A DNA stretch of 64,000 nt from Pterois miles (Eukaryota > Chordata > Actinopteri > Perciformes > Scorpaenidae): the NCBI GenBank assembly GCA_947000775.1, contig CAMQGK010000639.1:62001-126000 (forward strand), given 5' to 3'. The position numbers and the translations under genes were made by a program. Positions 48,858 through 61,899 of the stretch are shown here, in pieces (the stretch's first letter is position 1; the number at the start of each line of letters is the position of its first letter). The notes under the pieces were generated by a model. It was given only the letters and a program-made list of their open reading frames with translations. It had not been told where the DNA came from and did not search any database.

Positions 48858-51800
48858 GACCAAAACCTGGATTTTACATTAAAGTCAGCACAGAATGTAG
48901 TTTACAAAACTACAGGCCTGTTTAATGCTGTAAACGTAGCTTTTACATGAAAGTAAGCACAGAATGTAGTTTTCAACACTAGAGGTCTATTTGCTGGTGT
49001 AAACGTAGCTTTTACATGAAAGTAAGCATATAATGTGGATTTCATCACAGGAGGCCTGTTTAATGCTGGAAACGTTGCTTTCACATGAAAGTGGGCACAG
49101 AATGTAGTTTTCAACACTAGAGGCCTGTTTAATGCTGGAAACGTTGCTTTCACACGAAAGTGGGCACAGAAAGTAGTTTTCATCATGGGAGGCCTGTTTC
49201 ATAGTGTAAACATAGCTTTTACATGAAAGTGAGCACAGAATGTAGTTTTCATGACGGGAGGCCTGTTTAATGCTGTAAACGTAGCTTTTACATGAAAGTA
49301 AGCACAGAATGTAGTTTTCAACACTAGAGCACTGTTTAATGCTGGAAACATTGCTGTAACATGAAAGTGGGCACAGAATATAGTTTTCAACACTACAGGC
49401 CTGTTTAATGCTGGAAACGTTGCTTTCACACGAAAGTGGGCACAGAATGTAGTTTTCATCACAGGAGGCCTGTTTCATAGTGTAAACATAGCTTTTACAT
49501 GAAAGTGAGCACAGAATGTAGTTTTCATGACGGGAGGCCTGTTTAATGCTGTAAACGTAGCTTTTACATGAAAGTAAGCACAGAATGTAGTTTACAACAC
49601 TACAGGCCTGTGTAATGCTGTAAACGTAGCTTTTACATGAAAGTAAGCACAGAATGTAGTTTTCAACACTAGAGGCCTGTTTGATGCTGGAAACGTTGCT
49701 TTCACATGAAAGTGGGCACAGAATGTAGTTTTCATCACAGGAGGCCTGTTTCATAGTGTAAACATAGCTTTTACATGAAAGTAAGCACAGAATGTAGTTT
49801 TCCACACCAGAGCACTGTTTAATGCTGGAAACATAGCTTTTACATGAAAGTAAGCAGATAATGTGGATTTCATCACAGGAGGCCAGTTTACAGACCAAAA
49901 CCTGGATTTTACATTAAAGTCAGCAAAGAATGTAGTTTACAAAACTACAGGCCTGTTTAATGCTGTAAACGTAGCTTTTACATGAAAGTAAGCACAGAAT
50001 GTAGTTTTCAACACTAGAGGTCTTTTTGATGGTGTAAACGTAGCTTTTACATGAAAGTAAGCATATAATGTGGATTTCATCACAGTAGGCAAGTTTGATG
50101 CTATAAACGTAGCTTTTACATGAAAGTGAGCACAGAATGTAGTTTTCAACAATAAAGGCCTGTTTAATGCTGGAAACGTTGCTTTCACATGAAAGTGGGC
50201 ACAGAATGTAGATTTCATCACGGGAGGCCTGTTTGATAGTGTAAACATAGCTTTTACATGAAAGTAAGCACAGAATGTAGTTTTCAACACTAGAGGCCTG
50301 TTTGATGCTGGAAACGTTGCTGTAACATGAAAGTGGGCACAGAATGTAGTTTTCAACACTACAGGCCTGTTTAATGCTGGAAACGTTGCTTTCACATGAA
50401 AGTGGGCACAGAATGTAGTTTTCAACACTAGAGGCCGTTTTGATGGTGTAAACGTAGCTTTTACATGAAAGTAAGCACAGAATGTAGTTTTCAACACTAG
50501 AGCACTGTTTAATGCTGGAAACATTGCTGTAACATGAAAGTGGGCACAGAATGTAGTTTTCAACACTACAGGCCTGTTTAATGCTGGAAACGTTGCTTTC
50601 ACATGAAAGTGGGCACAGAATGTAGTTTTCAACACTAGAGGCCGTTTTGATGGTGTAAACGTAGCTTTTACATGAAAGTAAGCACAGAATGTAGTTTTCA
50701 ACACTAGAGCACTGTTTAATGCTGGAAACATTGCTGTAACATGAAAGTGGGCACAGAATGTAGTTTTCAACACTACAGGCCTGTTTAATGCTGGAAACGT
50801 TGCTTTCACATGAAAGTGGGCACAGAATGTAGTTTTCAACACTAGAGGCCGTTTTGATGGTGTAAACGTAGCTTTTACATGAAAGTAAGCACAGAATGTA
50901 GTTTTCAACACTAGAGCACTGTTTAATGCTGGAAACGTAGCTTTTACATGAAAGTAAGCACAGAATGTAGTTTTCAACAATAGAGGCCTGTTTAATGCTG
51001 GAAACATAGCTTTTACATGAAAGTAAGCATATAATGTGGATTTCATCACAGGAGGCCAGTTTAAAGACCAAAACCTGGATTTTACATTAAAGTGAGCACA
51101 GAATGTAGTTTACAACACTACAGGCCTGTGTAATGCTGTAAACGTTGCTTTCACATGAAAGTGGGCGCAGAATGTAGTTTTCAACACTAGAGGCCGTTTT
51201 GATGGTGTAAACATATCTTTTACATGAAAGTAAGCACAGAATGTAGTTTTCCACACCAGAGCACTGTTTAATGCTGGAAACATAGCTTTTACATGAAACT
51301 AAGCAGATAATGTGGATTTCATCACAGGAGGCCAGTTTACAGACCAAAACCTGGATTTTACATTAAAGTCAGCACAGAATGTAGTTTACAAAACTACAGG
51401 CCTGTTTAATGCTGTAAACGTAGCTTTTACATGAAAGTAAGCACAGAATGTAGTTTTCAACACCAGAGCACTGTTTAATGCTGGAAACATAGCTTTTACA
51501 TGAAAGTAAGCATATAATGTGGATTTCATCACAGGAGGCCAGTTTAAAGACCAAAACCTGGATTTTGATTAAAGTCAGCACAGAATGTAGTTTACAAAAC
51601 TACAGGCCTGTTTAATGCTGTAAACGTAGCTTTTACATGAAAGTAAGCACAGAATGTAGTTTTCAACACCAGAGCACTGTTTAATGCTGGAAACATAGCT
51701 TTTACATGAAAGTGGGCACAGAATGTAGTTTTCATAACGGGAGGCCTGTTTGATGGTGTAAACATAGCTTTTACATGAAAGTAAGCACAGAATGTAGTTT

Positions 51801-54800
51801 TCCACACCAGAGCACTGTTTAATGCTGGAAACATAGCTTTTACATGAAACTAAGCAGATAATGTGGATTTCATCACAGGAGGCCAGTTTACAGACCAAAA
51901 CCTGGATTTTACATTAAAGTCAGCACAGAATGTAGTTTACAAAACTACAGGCCTGTTTAATGCTGTAAACGTAGCTTTTACATGAAAGTAAGCACAGAAT
52001 GTAGTTTTCAACACTAGAGGTCTATTTGCTGGTGTAAACGTAGCTTTTACATGAAAGTAAGCATATAATGTGGATTTCATCACAGGAGGCCTGTTTAATG
52101 CTGGAAACGTTGCTTTCACATGAAAGTGGGCACAGAATGTAGTTTTCAACACTACAGGCCTGTTTAATGCTGGAAACGTTGCTTTCACACGAAAGTGGGC
52201 AGAGAATGTAGTTTTCATCACAGGAGGCCTGTTTCATAGTGTAAACATAGCTTTTACATGAAAGTGAGCACAGAATGTAGTTTTCATGACGGGAGGCCTG
52301 TTTAATGCTGTAAACGTAGCTTTTACATGAAAGTAAGCACAGAATGTAGTTTTACAACACTACAGGCCTGTGTAATGCTGTAAACGTAGCTTTTACATGA
52401 AAGTAAGCACAGAATGTAGTTTTCAACACTAGAGGCCTGTTTGATGCTGGAAACGTTGCTTTCACATGAAAGTGGGCAGAGAATGTAGTTTTCATCACAG
52501 GAGGCCTGTTTCATAGTGTAAACGTAGCTTTTACATGAAAGTAAGCACAGAATGTAGTTTTCAACACCAGAGCACTGTTTAATGCTGGAAACATAGCTTT
52601 TACATGAAAGTAAGCAGATAATGTGGATTTCATCACAGGAGGCCAGTTTACAGACCAAAACCTGGATTTTACATTAAAGTCAGCACAGAATGTAGTTTAC
52701 AAAACTACAGGCCTGTTTAATGCTGTAAACGTAGCTTTTACATGAAAGTAAGCACAGAATGTAGTTTTCAACACCAGAGCACTGTTTAATGCTGGAAACA
52801 TAGCTTTTACATGAAAGTGGGCACAGAATGTAGTTTTCAACACTACAGGCCTGTTTAATGCTGGAAACGTTGCTTTCACATGAAAGTGGGCACAGAATGT
52901 AGTTTTCAACACTAGAGGCCGTTTTGATGGTGTAAACGTAGCTTTTACATGAAAGTAAGCACAGAATGTAGTTTTCAACACTAGAGCACTGTTTAATGCT
53001 GGAAACATTGCTGTAACATGAAAGTGGGCACAGAATGTAGTTTTCAACACTACAGGCCTGTTTAATGCTGGAAACGTTGCTTTCACATGAAAGTGGGCAC
53101 AGAATGTAGTTTTCAACACTAGAGGCCGTTTTGATGGTGTAAACGTAGCTTTTACATGAAAGTAAGCACAGAATGTAGTTTTCAACACTAGAGCACTGTT
53201 TAATGCTGGAAACATTGCTGTAACATGAAAGTAAGCACAGAATGTAGTTTTCAACACCAGAGCACTGTTTAATGCTGGAAACATAGCTTTTACATGAAAG
53301 TAAGCATATAATGTGGATTTCATCACAGGAGGCCAGTTTAAAGACCAAAACCTGGATTTTACATTAAAGTGAGCACAGAATGTAGTTTACAACACTACAG
53401 GCCTGTGTAATGCTGTAAACGTAGCTTTTACATGAAAGTAAGCACAGAATGTAGTTTTCAACACTAGAGGCCTGTTTGATGCTGGAAACGTTGCTTTCAC
53501 ATGAAAGTGGGCGCAGAATGTAGTTTTCAACACTAGAGGCCGTTTTGATGGTGTAAACATAGCTTTTACATGAAAGTAAGCACAGAATCTAGTTTTCCAC
53601 ACCAGAGCACTGTTTAATGCTGGAAACATAGCTTTTACATGAAACTAAGCAGATAATGTGGATTTCATCACAGGAGGCCATTTACAGACCAAAACCTGGA
53701 TTTTACATTAAAGTCAGCACAGAATGTAGTTTACAAAACTACAGGCCTGTTTAATGCTGTAAACGTAGCTTTTACATGAAAGTAAGCACAGAATGTAGTT
53801 TTCAACACCAGAGCACTGTTTAATGCTGGAAACATAGCTTTTACATGAAAGTAAGCATATAATGTGGATTTCATCACAGGAGGCCAGTTTAAAGACCAAA
53901 ACCTGGATTTTACATTAAAGTGAGCACAGAATGTAGTTTACAACACTACAGGCCTGTGTAATGCTGTAAACGTAGCTTTTACATGAAAGTAAGCACAGAA
54001 TGTAGTTTTCAACACTAGAGGCCTGTTTGATGCTGGAAACGTTGCTGTAACATGAAAGTGGGCACAGAATGTAGTTTTCAACACTACAGGCCTGTTTAAT
54101 GCTGGAAACGTTGCTTTCACATGAAAGTGGGCACAGAATGTAGTTTTCAACACTAGAGCACTGTTTAATGCTGGAAACATTGCTGTAACATGAAAGTGGG
54201 CACAGAATGTAGTTTTCAACACTACAGGCCTGTTTAATGCTGGAAACGTTGCTTTCACATGAAAGTGGGCACAGAATGTAGTTTTCAACACTAGAGGCCG
54301 TTTTGATGGTGTAAACGTAGCTTTTACATGAAAGTAAGCACAGAATGTAGTTTTCAACACTAGAGGCCTGTTTGATGCTGGAAACGTTGCTTTCACATGA
54401 AAGTGGGCGCAGAATGTAGTTTTCAACACTAGAGGCCGTTTTGATGGTGTAAACATAGCTTTTACATGAAAGTAAGCACAGAATGTAGTTTTCCACACCA
54501 GAGCACTGTTTAATGCTGGAAACATAGCTTTTACATGAAACTAAGCAGATAATGTGGATTTCATCACAGGAGGCCAGTTTACAGACCAAAACCTGGATTT
54601 TACATTAAAGTCAGCACAGAATGTAGTTTACAAAACTACAGGCCTGTTTAATGCTGTAAACGTAGCTTTTACATGAAAGTAAGCACAGAATGTAGTTTTC
54701 AACACCAGAGCACTGTTTAATGCTGGAAACATAGCTTTTACATGAAAGTGGGCACAGAATGTAGTTTTCATCACAGGAGGCCAGTTTACAGACCAAAACC

Positions 54801-56654
54801 TGGCTTTTACATGAAAGTGACAACAGAATGTAGTTTTCATAACGGGAGGCCTGTTTGATGGTGTAAACATAGCTTTTACATGAAAGTAAGCACAGAATGT
54901 AGTTTTCCACACCAGAGCACTGTTTAATGCTGGAAACATAGCTTTTACATGAAACTAAGCAGATAATGTGGATTTCATCACAGGAGGCCAGTTTACAGAC
55001 CAAAACCTGGATTTTACATTAAAGTCAGCACAGAATGTAGTTTACAAAACTACAGGCCTGTTTAATGCTGTAAACGTAGCTTTTACATGAAAGTAAGCAC
55101 AGAATGTAGTTTTCAACACTAGAGGTCTATTTGCTGGTGTAAACGTAGCTTTTACATGAAAGTAAGCATATAATGTGGATTTCATCACAGGAGGCCTGTT
55201 TAATGCTGGAAACGTTGCTGTAACATGAAAGTGGGCACAGAATGTAGTTTTCAACACTACAGGCCTGTTTAATGCTGGAAACGTTGCTTTCACACGAAAG
55301 TGGGCACAGAATGTAGTTTTCATCACAGGAGGCCTGTTTCATAGTGTAAACATAGCTTTTACATGAAAGTGAGCACAGAATGTAGTTTTCATGACGGGAG
55401 GCCTGTTTAATGCTGTAAACGTAGCTTTTACATGAAAGTAAGCACAGAATGTAGTTTACAACACTACAGGCCTGTGTAATGCTGTAAACGTAGCTTTTAC
55501 ATGAAAGTAAGCACAGAATGTAGTTTTCAACACTAGAGGCCTGTTTGATGCTGGAAACGTTGCTTTCACATGAAAGTGGGCACAGAATGTAGTTTTCATC
55601 ACAGGAGGCCTGTTTCATAGTGTAAACATAGCTTTTACATGAAAGTAAGCACAGAATGTAGTTTTCCACACCAGAGCACTGTTTAATGCTGGAAACATAG
55701 CTTTTACATGAAAGTAAGCAGATAATGTGGATTTCATCACAGGAGGCCAGTTTACAGACCAAAAACTGGATTTTACATTAAAGTCAGCACAGAATGTAGT
55801 TTACAAAACTACAGGCCTGTTTAATGCTGTAAACGTAGCTTTTACATGAAAGTAAGCACAGAATGTAGTTTTCAACACTAGAGGTCTATTTGATGGTGTA
55901 AACGTAGCTTTTACATGAAAGTAAGCATATAATGTGGATTTCATCACAGTAGGCAAGTTTGATGCTATAAACGTAGCTTTTACATGAAAGTGAGCACAGA
56001 ATGTAGTTTTCAACAATAAAGGCCTGTTTAATGCTGGAAACGTTGCTTTTCACATGAAAGTGGGCACAGAATGTAGATTTCATCACGGGAGGCCTGTTTG
56101 ATAGTGTAAACATAGCTTTTACATGAAAGTAAGCACAGAATGTAGTTTTCAACACCAGAGCACTGTTTAATGCTGGAAACATAGCTTTTACATGAAAGTA
56201 AGCATATAATGTGGATTTCATCACAGGAGGCCAGTTTAAAGACCAAAACCTGGATTTTACATTAAAGTGAGCACAGAATGTAGTTTACAACACTACAGGC
56301 CTGTGTAATGCTGTAAACGTAGCTTTTACATGAAAGTAAGCACAGAATGTAGTTTTCAACACCAGAGCACTGTTTAATGCTGGAAACATAGCTTTTACAT
56401 GAAAGTGGGCACAGAATGTAGTTTTCATCACAGGAGGCCAGTTTACAGACCAAAACCTGGCTTTTACATGAAAGTGACAACAGAATGTAGTTTTCATAAC
56501 GGGAGGCCTGTTTGATGGTGTAAACATAGCTTTTACATGAAAGTAAGCACAGAATGTAGTTTTCCACACCAGAGCACTGTTTAATGCTGGAAACATAGCT
56601 TTTACATGAAACTAAGCAGATAATGTGGATTTCATCACAGGAGGCCAGTTTACA
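48858..56654. repeat. HOR unit B2, 113-mer (7797 bp)
   Basis: Blocks are 15-17-4-3-5-11-10-5-3-10-6-11-7-6. It repeats B1 in order (15-monomer block, F module, 4-3-5) and then diverges. The 17-monomer block fuses an F module to three 207-bp trimers (50.28-50.94 kb). Small length changes cancel out: GATTTTGATT for GATTTTACATT at 51561-51570 (-1), TAGTTTTACAAC near 52350 (+1), GGCCATTTAC at 53677-53686 (-1) and GCTTTTCACATG near 56046 (+1). The P junction at 55757 reads GACCAAAAACTGG. Confidence 0.86.
50279..50935. repeat. Three-trimer run fused into an F module
   Basis: After the F-module monomer ending TTTGATAGTG, the array switches at about 50.28 kb from the expected AGAGCACTG monomer to the AGAGGCCTGTTTGATGCT monomer. 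It then runs through three copies of the 207-bp trimer, and returns through AGAGCACTG and CAACAATAGAGG to a P junction. The same end sequence (CAACAATAGAGG then AAACATAGC) is found at 44.63 kb in unit B1. This gives the longest stop-free minus-strand stretch in the window, which is repeat-driven. Confidence 0.83.
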
Positions 56655-59600
56655 GACCAAAACCTGGATTTTACATTAAAGTCAGCACAGAATGTAGTTT
56701 ACAAAACTACAGGCCTGTTTAATGCTGTAAACGTAGCTTTTACATGAAAGTAAGCACAGAATGTAGTTTTCAACACTAGAGGTCTATTTGCTGGTGTAAA
56801 CGTAGCTTTTACATGAAAGTAAGCATATAATGTGGATTTCATCACAGGAGGCCTGTTTAATGCTGGAAACGTTGCTTTCACATGAAAGTGGGCACAGAAT
56901 GTAGTTTTCAACACTAGAGGCCTGTTTAATGCTGGAAACGTTGCTTTCACACGAAAGTGGGCTTAGAAAGTAGTTTTCATCATGGGAGGCCTGTTTCATA
57001 GTGTAAACATAGCTTTTACATGAAAGTGAGCACAGAATGTAGTTTTCATGACGGGAGGCCTGTTTAATGCTGTAAACGTAGCTTTTACATGAAAGTAAGC
57101 ACAGAATGTAGTTTTCAACACTAGAGCACTGTTTAATGCTGGAAACATTGCTGTAACATGAAAGTGGGCACAGAATGTAGTTTTCAACACTACAGGCCTG
57201 TTTAATGCTGGAAACGTTGCTTTCACACGAAAGTGGGCACAGAATGTAGTTTTCATCACAGGAGGCCTGTTTCATAGTGTAAACATAGCTTTTACATGAA
57301 AGTGAGCACAGAATGTAGTTTTCATGACGGGAGGCCTGTTTAATGCTGTAAACGTAGCTTTTACATGAAAGTAAGCACAGAATGTAGTTTACAACACTAC
57401 AGGCCTGTGTAATGCTGTAAACGTAGCTTTTACATGAAAGTAAGCACAGAATGTAGTTTTCAACACTAGAGGCCTGTTTGATGCTGGAAACGTTGCTTTC
57501 ACATGAAAGTGGGCACAGAATGTAGTTTTCATCACAGGAGGCCTGTTTCATAGTGTAAACATAGCTTTTACATGAAAGTAAGCACAGAATGTAGTTTTCC
57601 ACACCAGAGCACTGTTTAATGCTGGAAACATAGCTTTTACATGAAAGTAAGCAGATAATGTGGATTTCATCACAGGAGGCCAGTTTAAAGACCAAAACCT
57701 TGATTTTACATTAAAGTGAGCACAGAATGTAGTTTACAACACTACAGGCCTGTGTAATGCTGTAAACGTAGCTTTTACATGAAAGTAAGCACAGAATGTA
57801 GTTTTCAACACCAGAGCACTGTTTAATGCTGGAAACATAGCTTTTACATGAAAGTAAGCATATAATGTGGATTTCATCACAGGAGGCCAGTTTAAAGACC
57901 AAAACCTGGATTTTACATTAAAGTGAGCACAGAATGTAGTTGACAACACTACAGGCCTGTGTAATGCTGTAAACGTAGCTTTTACATGAAAGTAAGCACA
58001 GAATGTAGTTTTCAACACTAGAGGCCTGTTTGATGCTGGAAACGTTGCTGTAACATGAAAGTGGGCACAGAATGTAGTTTTCAACACTACAGGCCTGTTT
58101 AATGCTGGAAACGTTGCTTTCACATGAAAGTGGGCACAGAATGTAGTTTTCAACACTAGAGGCCGTTTTGATGGTGTAAACGTAGCTTTTACATGAAAGT
58201 AAGCACAGAATGTAGTTTTCAACACTAGAGCACTGTTTAATGCTGGAAACATTGCTGTAACATGAAAGTGGGCACAGAATGTAGTTTTCAACACTACAGG
58301 CCTGTTTAATGCTGGAAACGTTGCTTTCACATGAAAGTGGGCACAGAATGTAGTTTTCAACACTAGAGGCCGTTTTGATGGTGTAAACGTAGCTTTTACA
58401 TGAAAGTAAGCACAGAATGTAGTTTTCAACACTAGAGCACTGTTTAATGCTGGAAACATTGCTGTAACATGAAAGTAAGCACAGAATGTAGTTTTCAACA
58501 CCAGAGCACTGTTTAATGCTGGAAACATAGCTTTTACATGAAAGTAAGCATATAATGTGGATTTCATCACAGGAGGCCAGTTTAAAGACCAAAACCTGGA
58601 TTTTACATTAAAGTGAGCACAGAATGTAGTTTACAACACTACAGGCCTGTGTAATGCTGTAAACGTAGCTTTTACATGAAAGTAAGCACAGAATGTAGTT
58701 TTCAACACTAGAGGCCTGTTTGATGCTGGAAACGTTGCTGTAACATGAAAGTGGGCACAGAATGTAGTTTTCAACACTACAGGCCTGTTTAATGCTGGAA
58801 ACGTTGCTTTCACATGAAAGTGGGCACAGAATGTAGTTTTCAACACTAGAGGCCGTTTTGATGGTGTAAACGTAGCTTTTACATGAAAGTAAGCACAGAA
58901 TGTAGTTTTCAACACTAGAGCACTGTTTAATGCTGGAAACATTGCTGTAACATGAAAGTGGGCACAGAATGTAGTTTTCAACACTACAGGCCTGTTTAAT
59001 GCTGGAAACGTTGCTTTCACATGAAAGTGGGCACAGAATGTAGTTTTCAACACTAGAGGCCGTTTTGATGGTGTAAACGTAGCTTTTACATGAAAGTAAG
59101 CACAGAATGTAGTTTTCAACACTAGATTACTGTTTAATGCTGGAAACATTGCTGTAACATGAAAGTAAGCACAGAATGTAGTTTTCAACACCAGAGCACT
59201 GTTTAATGCTGGAAACATAGCTTTTACATGAAAGTAAGCATATAATGTGGATTTCATCACAGGAGGCCAGTTTAAAGACCAAAACCTGGATTTTACATTA
59301 AAGTGAGCACAGAATGTAGTTTACAACACTACAGGCCTGTGTAATGCTGTAAACGTTGCTTTCACATGAAAGTGGGCGCAGAATGTAGTTTTCAACACTA
59401 GAGGCCGTTTTGATGGTGTAAACATATCTTTTACATGAAAGTAAGCACAGAATGTAGTTTTCCACACCAGAGCACTGTTTAATGCTGGAAACATAGCTTT
59501 TACATGAAACTAAGCAGATAATGTGGATTTCATCACAGGAGGCCAGTTTACAGACCAAAACCTGGATTTTACATTAAAGTCAGCACAGAATGTAGTTTAC

Positions 59601-61899
59601 AAAACTACAGGCCTGTTTAATGCTGTAAACGTAGCTTTTACATGAAAGTAAGCACAGAATGTAGTTTTCAACACCAGAGAACTGTTTAATGCTGGAAACA
59701 TAGCTTTTACATGAAAGTGGGCACAGAATGTAGTTTTCATCACAGGAGGCCAGTTTACAGACCAAAACCTGGCTTTTACATGAAAGTGACAACAGAATGT
59801 AGTTTTCATAACGGGAGGCCTGTTTGATGGTGTAAACATAGCTTTTACATGAAAGTAAGCACAGAATGTAGTTTTCCACACCATAGCACTGTTTAATGCT
59901 GGAAACATAGCTTTTACATGAAACTAAGCAGATAATGTGGATTTCATCACAGGAGGCCAGTTTACAGACCAAAACCTGGATTTTACATTAAAGTCAGCAC
60001 AGAATGTAGTTTACAAAACTACAGGCCTGTTTAATGCTGTAAACGTAGCTTTTACATGAAAGTAAGCACAGAATGTAGTTTTCAACACTAGAGGTCTATT
60101 TGCTGGTGTAAACGTAGCTTTTACATGAAAGTAAGCATATAATGTGGATTTCATCACAGGAGGCCTGTTTAATGCTGGAAACGTTGCTTTCACATGAAAG
60201 TGGGCACAGAATGTAGTTTTCAACACTACAGGCCTGTTTAATGCTGGAAACGTTGCTTTCACACGAAAGTGGGCACAGAATGTAGTTTTCATCACAGGAG
60301 GCCTGTTTCATAGTGTAAACATAGCTTTTACATGAAAGTGAGCACAGAATGTAGTTTTCATGACGGGAGGCCTGTTTAATGCTGTAAACGTAGCTTTTAC
60401 ATGAAAGTAAGCACAGAATGTAGTTTTACAACACTACAGGCCTGTGTAATGCTGTAAACGTAGCTTTTACATGAAAGTAAGCACAGAATGTAGTTTTCAA
60501 CACTAGAGGCCTGTTTGATGCTGGAAACGTTGCTTTCACATGAAAGTGGGCACAGAATGTAGTTTTCATCACAGGAGGCCTGTTTCATAGTGTAAACGTA
60601 GCTTTTACATGAAAGTAAGCACAGAATGTAGTTTTCAACACCAGAGCACTGTTTAATGCTGGAAACATAGCTTTTACATGAAAGTAAGCAGATAATGTGG
60701 ATTTCATCACAGGAGGCCAGTTTACAGACCAAAACCTGGATTTTACATGAAAGTAAGCACAGAATGTAGTTTTCAACACTAGAGGCCTGTTTGATGCTGG
60801 AAACGTTGCTTTCACATGAAAGTAAGCACAGAATGTAGTTTTCAACACCAGAGCACTGTTTAATGCTGGAAACATAGCTTTTACATGACAGTGGGCACAG
60901 AATGTAGTTTTCAACACTACAGGCCTGTTTAATGCTGGAAACGTTGCTTTCACATGAAAGTGGGCACAGAATGTAGTTTTCAACACTAGAGGCCGTTTTG
61001 ATGGTGTAAACGTAGCTTTTACATGAAAGTAAGCACAGAATGTAGTTTTCAACACTAGAGCACTGTTTAATGCTGGAAACATTGCTGTAACATGAAAGTA
61101 AGCACAGAATGTAGTTTTCAACACCAGAGCACTGTTTAATGCTGGAAACATAGCTTTTACATGAAAGTAAGCATATAATGTGGATTTCATCACAGGAGGC
61201 CAGTTTAAAGACCAAAACCTGGATTTTACATTAAAGTGAGCACAGAATGTAGTTTACAACACTACAGGCCTGTGTAATGCTGTAAACGTTGCTTTCACAT
61301 GAAAGTGGGCGCAGAATGTAGTTTTCAACACTAGAGGCCGTTTTGATGGTGTAAACATATCTTTTACATGAAAGTAAGCACAGAATGTAGTTTTCCACAC
61401 CAGAGCACTGTTTAATGCTGGAAACATAGCTTTTACATGAAACTAAGCAGATAATGTGGATTTCATCACAGGAGGCCAGTTTACAGACCAAAACCTGGAT
61501 TTTACATTAAAGTCAGCACAGAATGTAGTTTACAAAACTACAGGCCTGTTTAATGCTGTAAACGTAGCTTTTACATGAAAGTAAGCACAGAATGTAGTTT
61601 TCAACACCAGAGCACTGTTTAATGCTGGAAACATAGCTTTTACATGAAAGTGGGCACAGAATGTAGTTTTCATCACAGGAGGCCAGTTTACAGACCAAAA
61701 CCTGGCTTTTACATGAAAGTGACAACAGAATGTAGTTTTCATAACGGGAGGCCTGTTTGATGGTGTAAACATAGCTTTTACATGAAAGTAAGCACAGAAT
61801 GTAGTTTTCCACACCAGAGCACTGTTTAATGCTGGAAACATAGCTTTTACATGAAACTAAGCAGATAATGTGGATTTCATCACAGGAGGCCAGTTTAAA
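56655..61899. repeat. HOR unit B3, 76-mer (5245 bp)
   Basis: Blocks are 15-3-10-10-4-6-11-7-4-6. The 15-monomer block resembles those of B1 and B2 but has private changes, such as GGGCTTAGAAAG near 56960. Two 10-monomer blocks lie side by side (57897 and 58587). GGGCGCAG with AACATATC occurs at about 59.37 and 61.31 kb. At 60727 a P junction continues as ATTTTACATGAAAGTAAGC rather than ATTTTACATTAAAG, a hybrid. The length is 76 x 69 plus one base (TAGTTTTACAAC at 60421-60432). Confidence 0.86.
60727..60760. other. Hybrid P junction
   Basis: GACCAAAACCTGG is followed by ATTTTACATGAAAGTAAGC, so the left half is a P junction and the right half an ordinary monomer. On the minus strand this removes the TAA that normally ends one open frame here, so that frame reads through to the left. 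It is the only clear case among about 125 junctions and suggests an exchange inside the TTTTACAT segment. Confidence 0.82.

Noticed and set aside
49920..51071. Longest minus-strand open frame (383 codons), with an overlapping 370-codon frame, and many similar ones
   Set aside because: They are 23-residue repeats imposed by a 69-bp period, open in two frames at once. They begin at TTG or GTG codons as often as not, and end wherever a P junction or TTTACAA monomer occurs. No non-repetitive domain, signal peptide, splice pattern or start context supports a gene.
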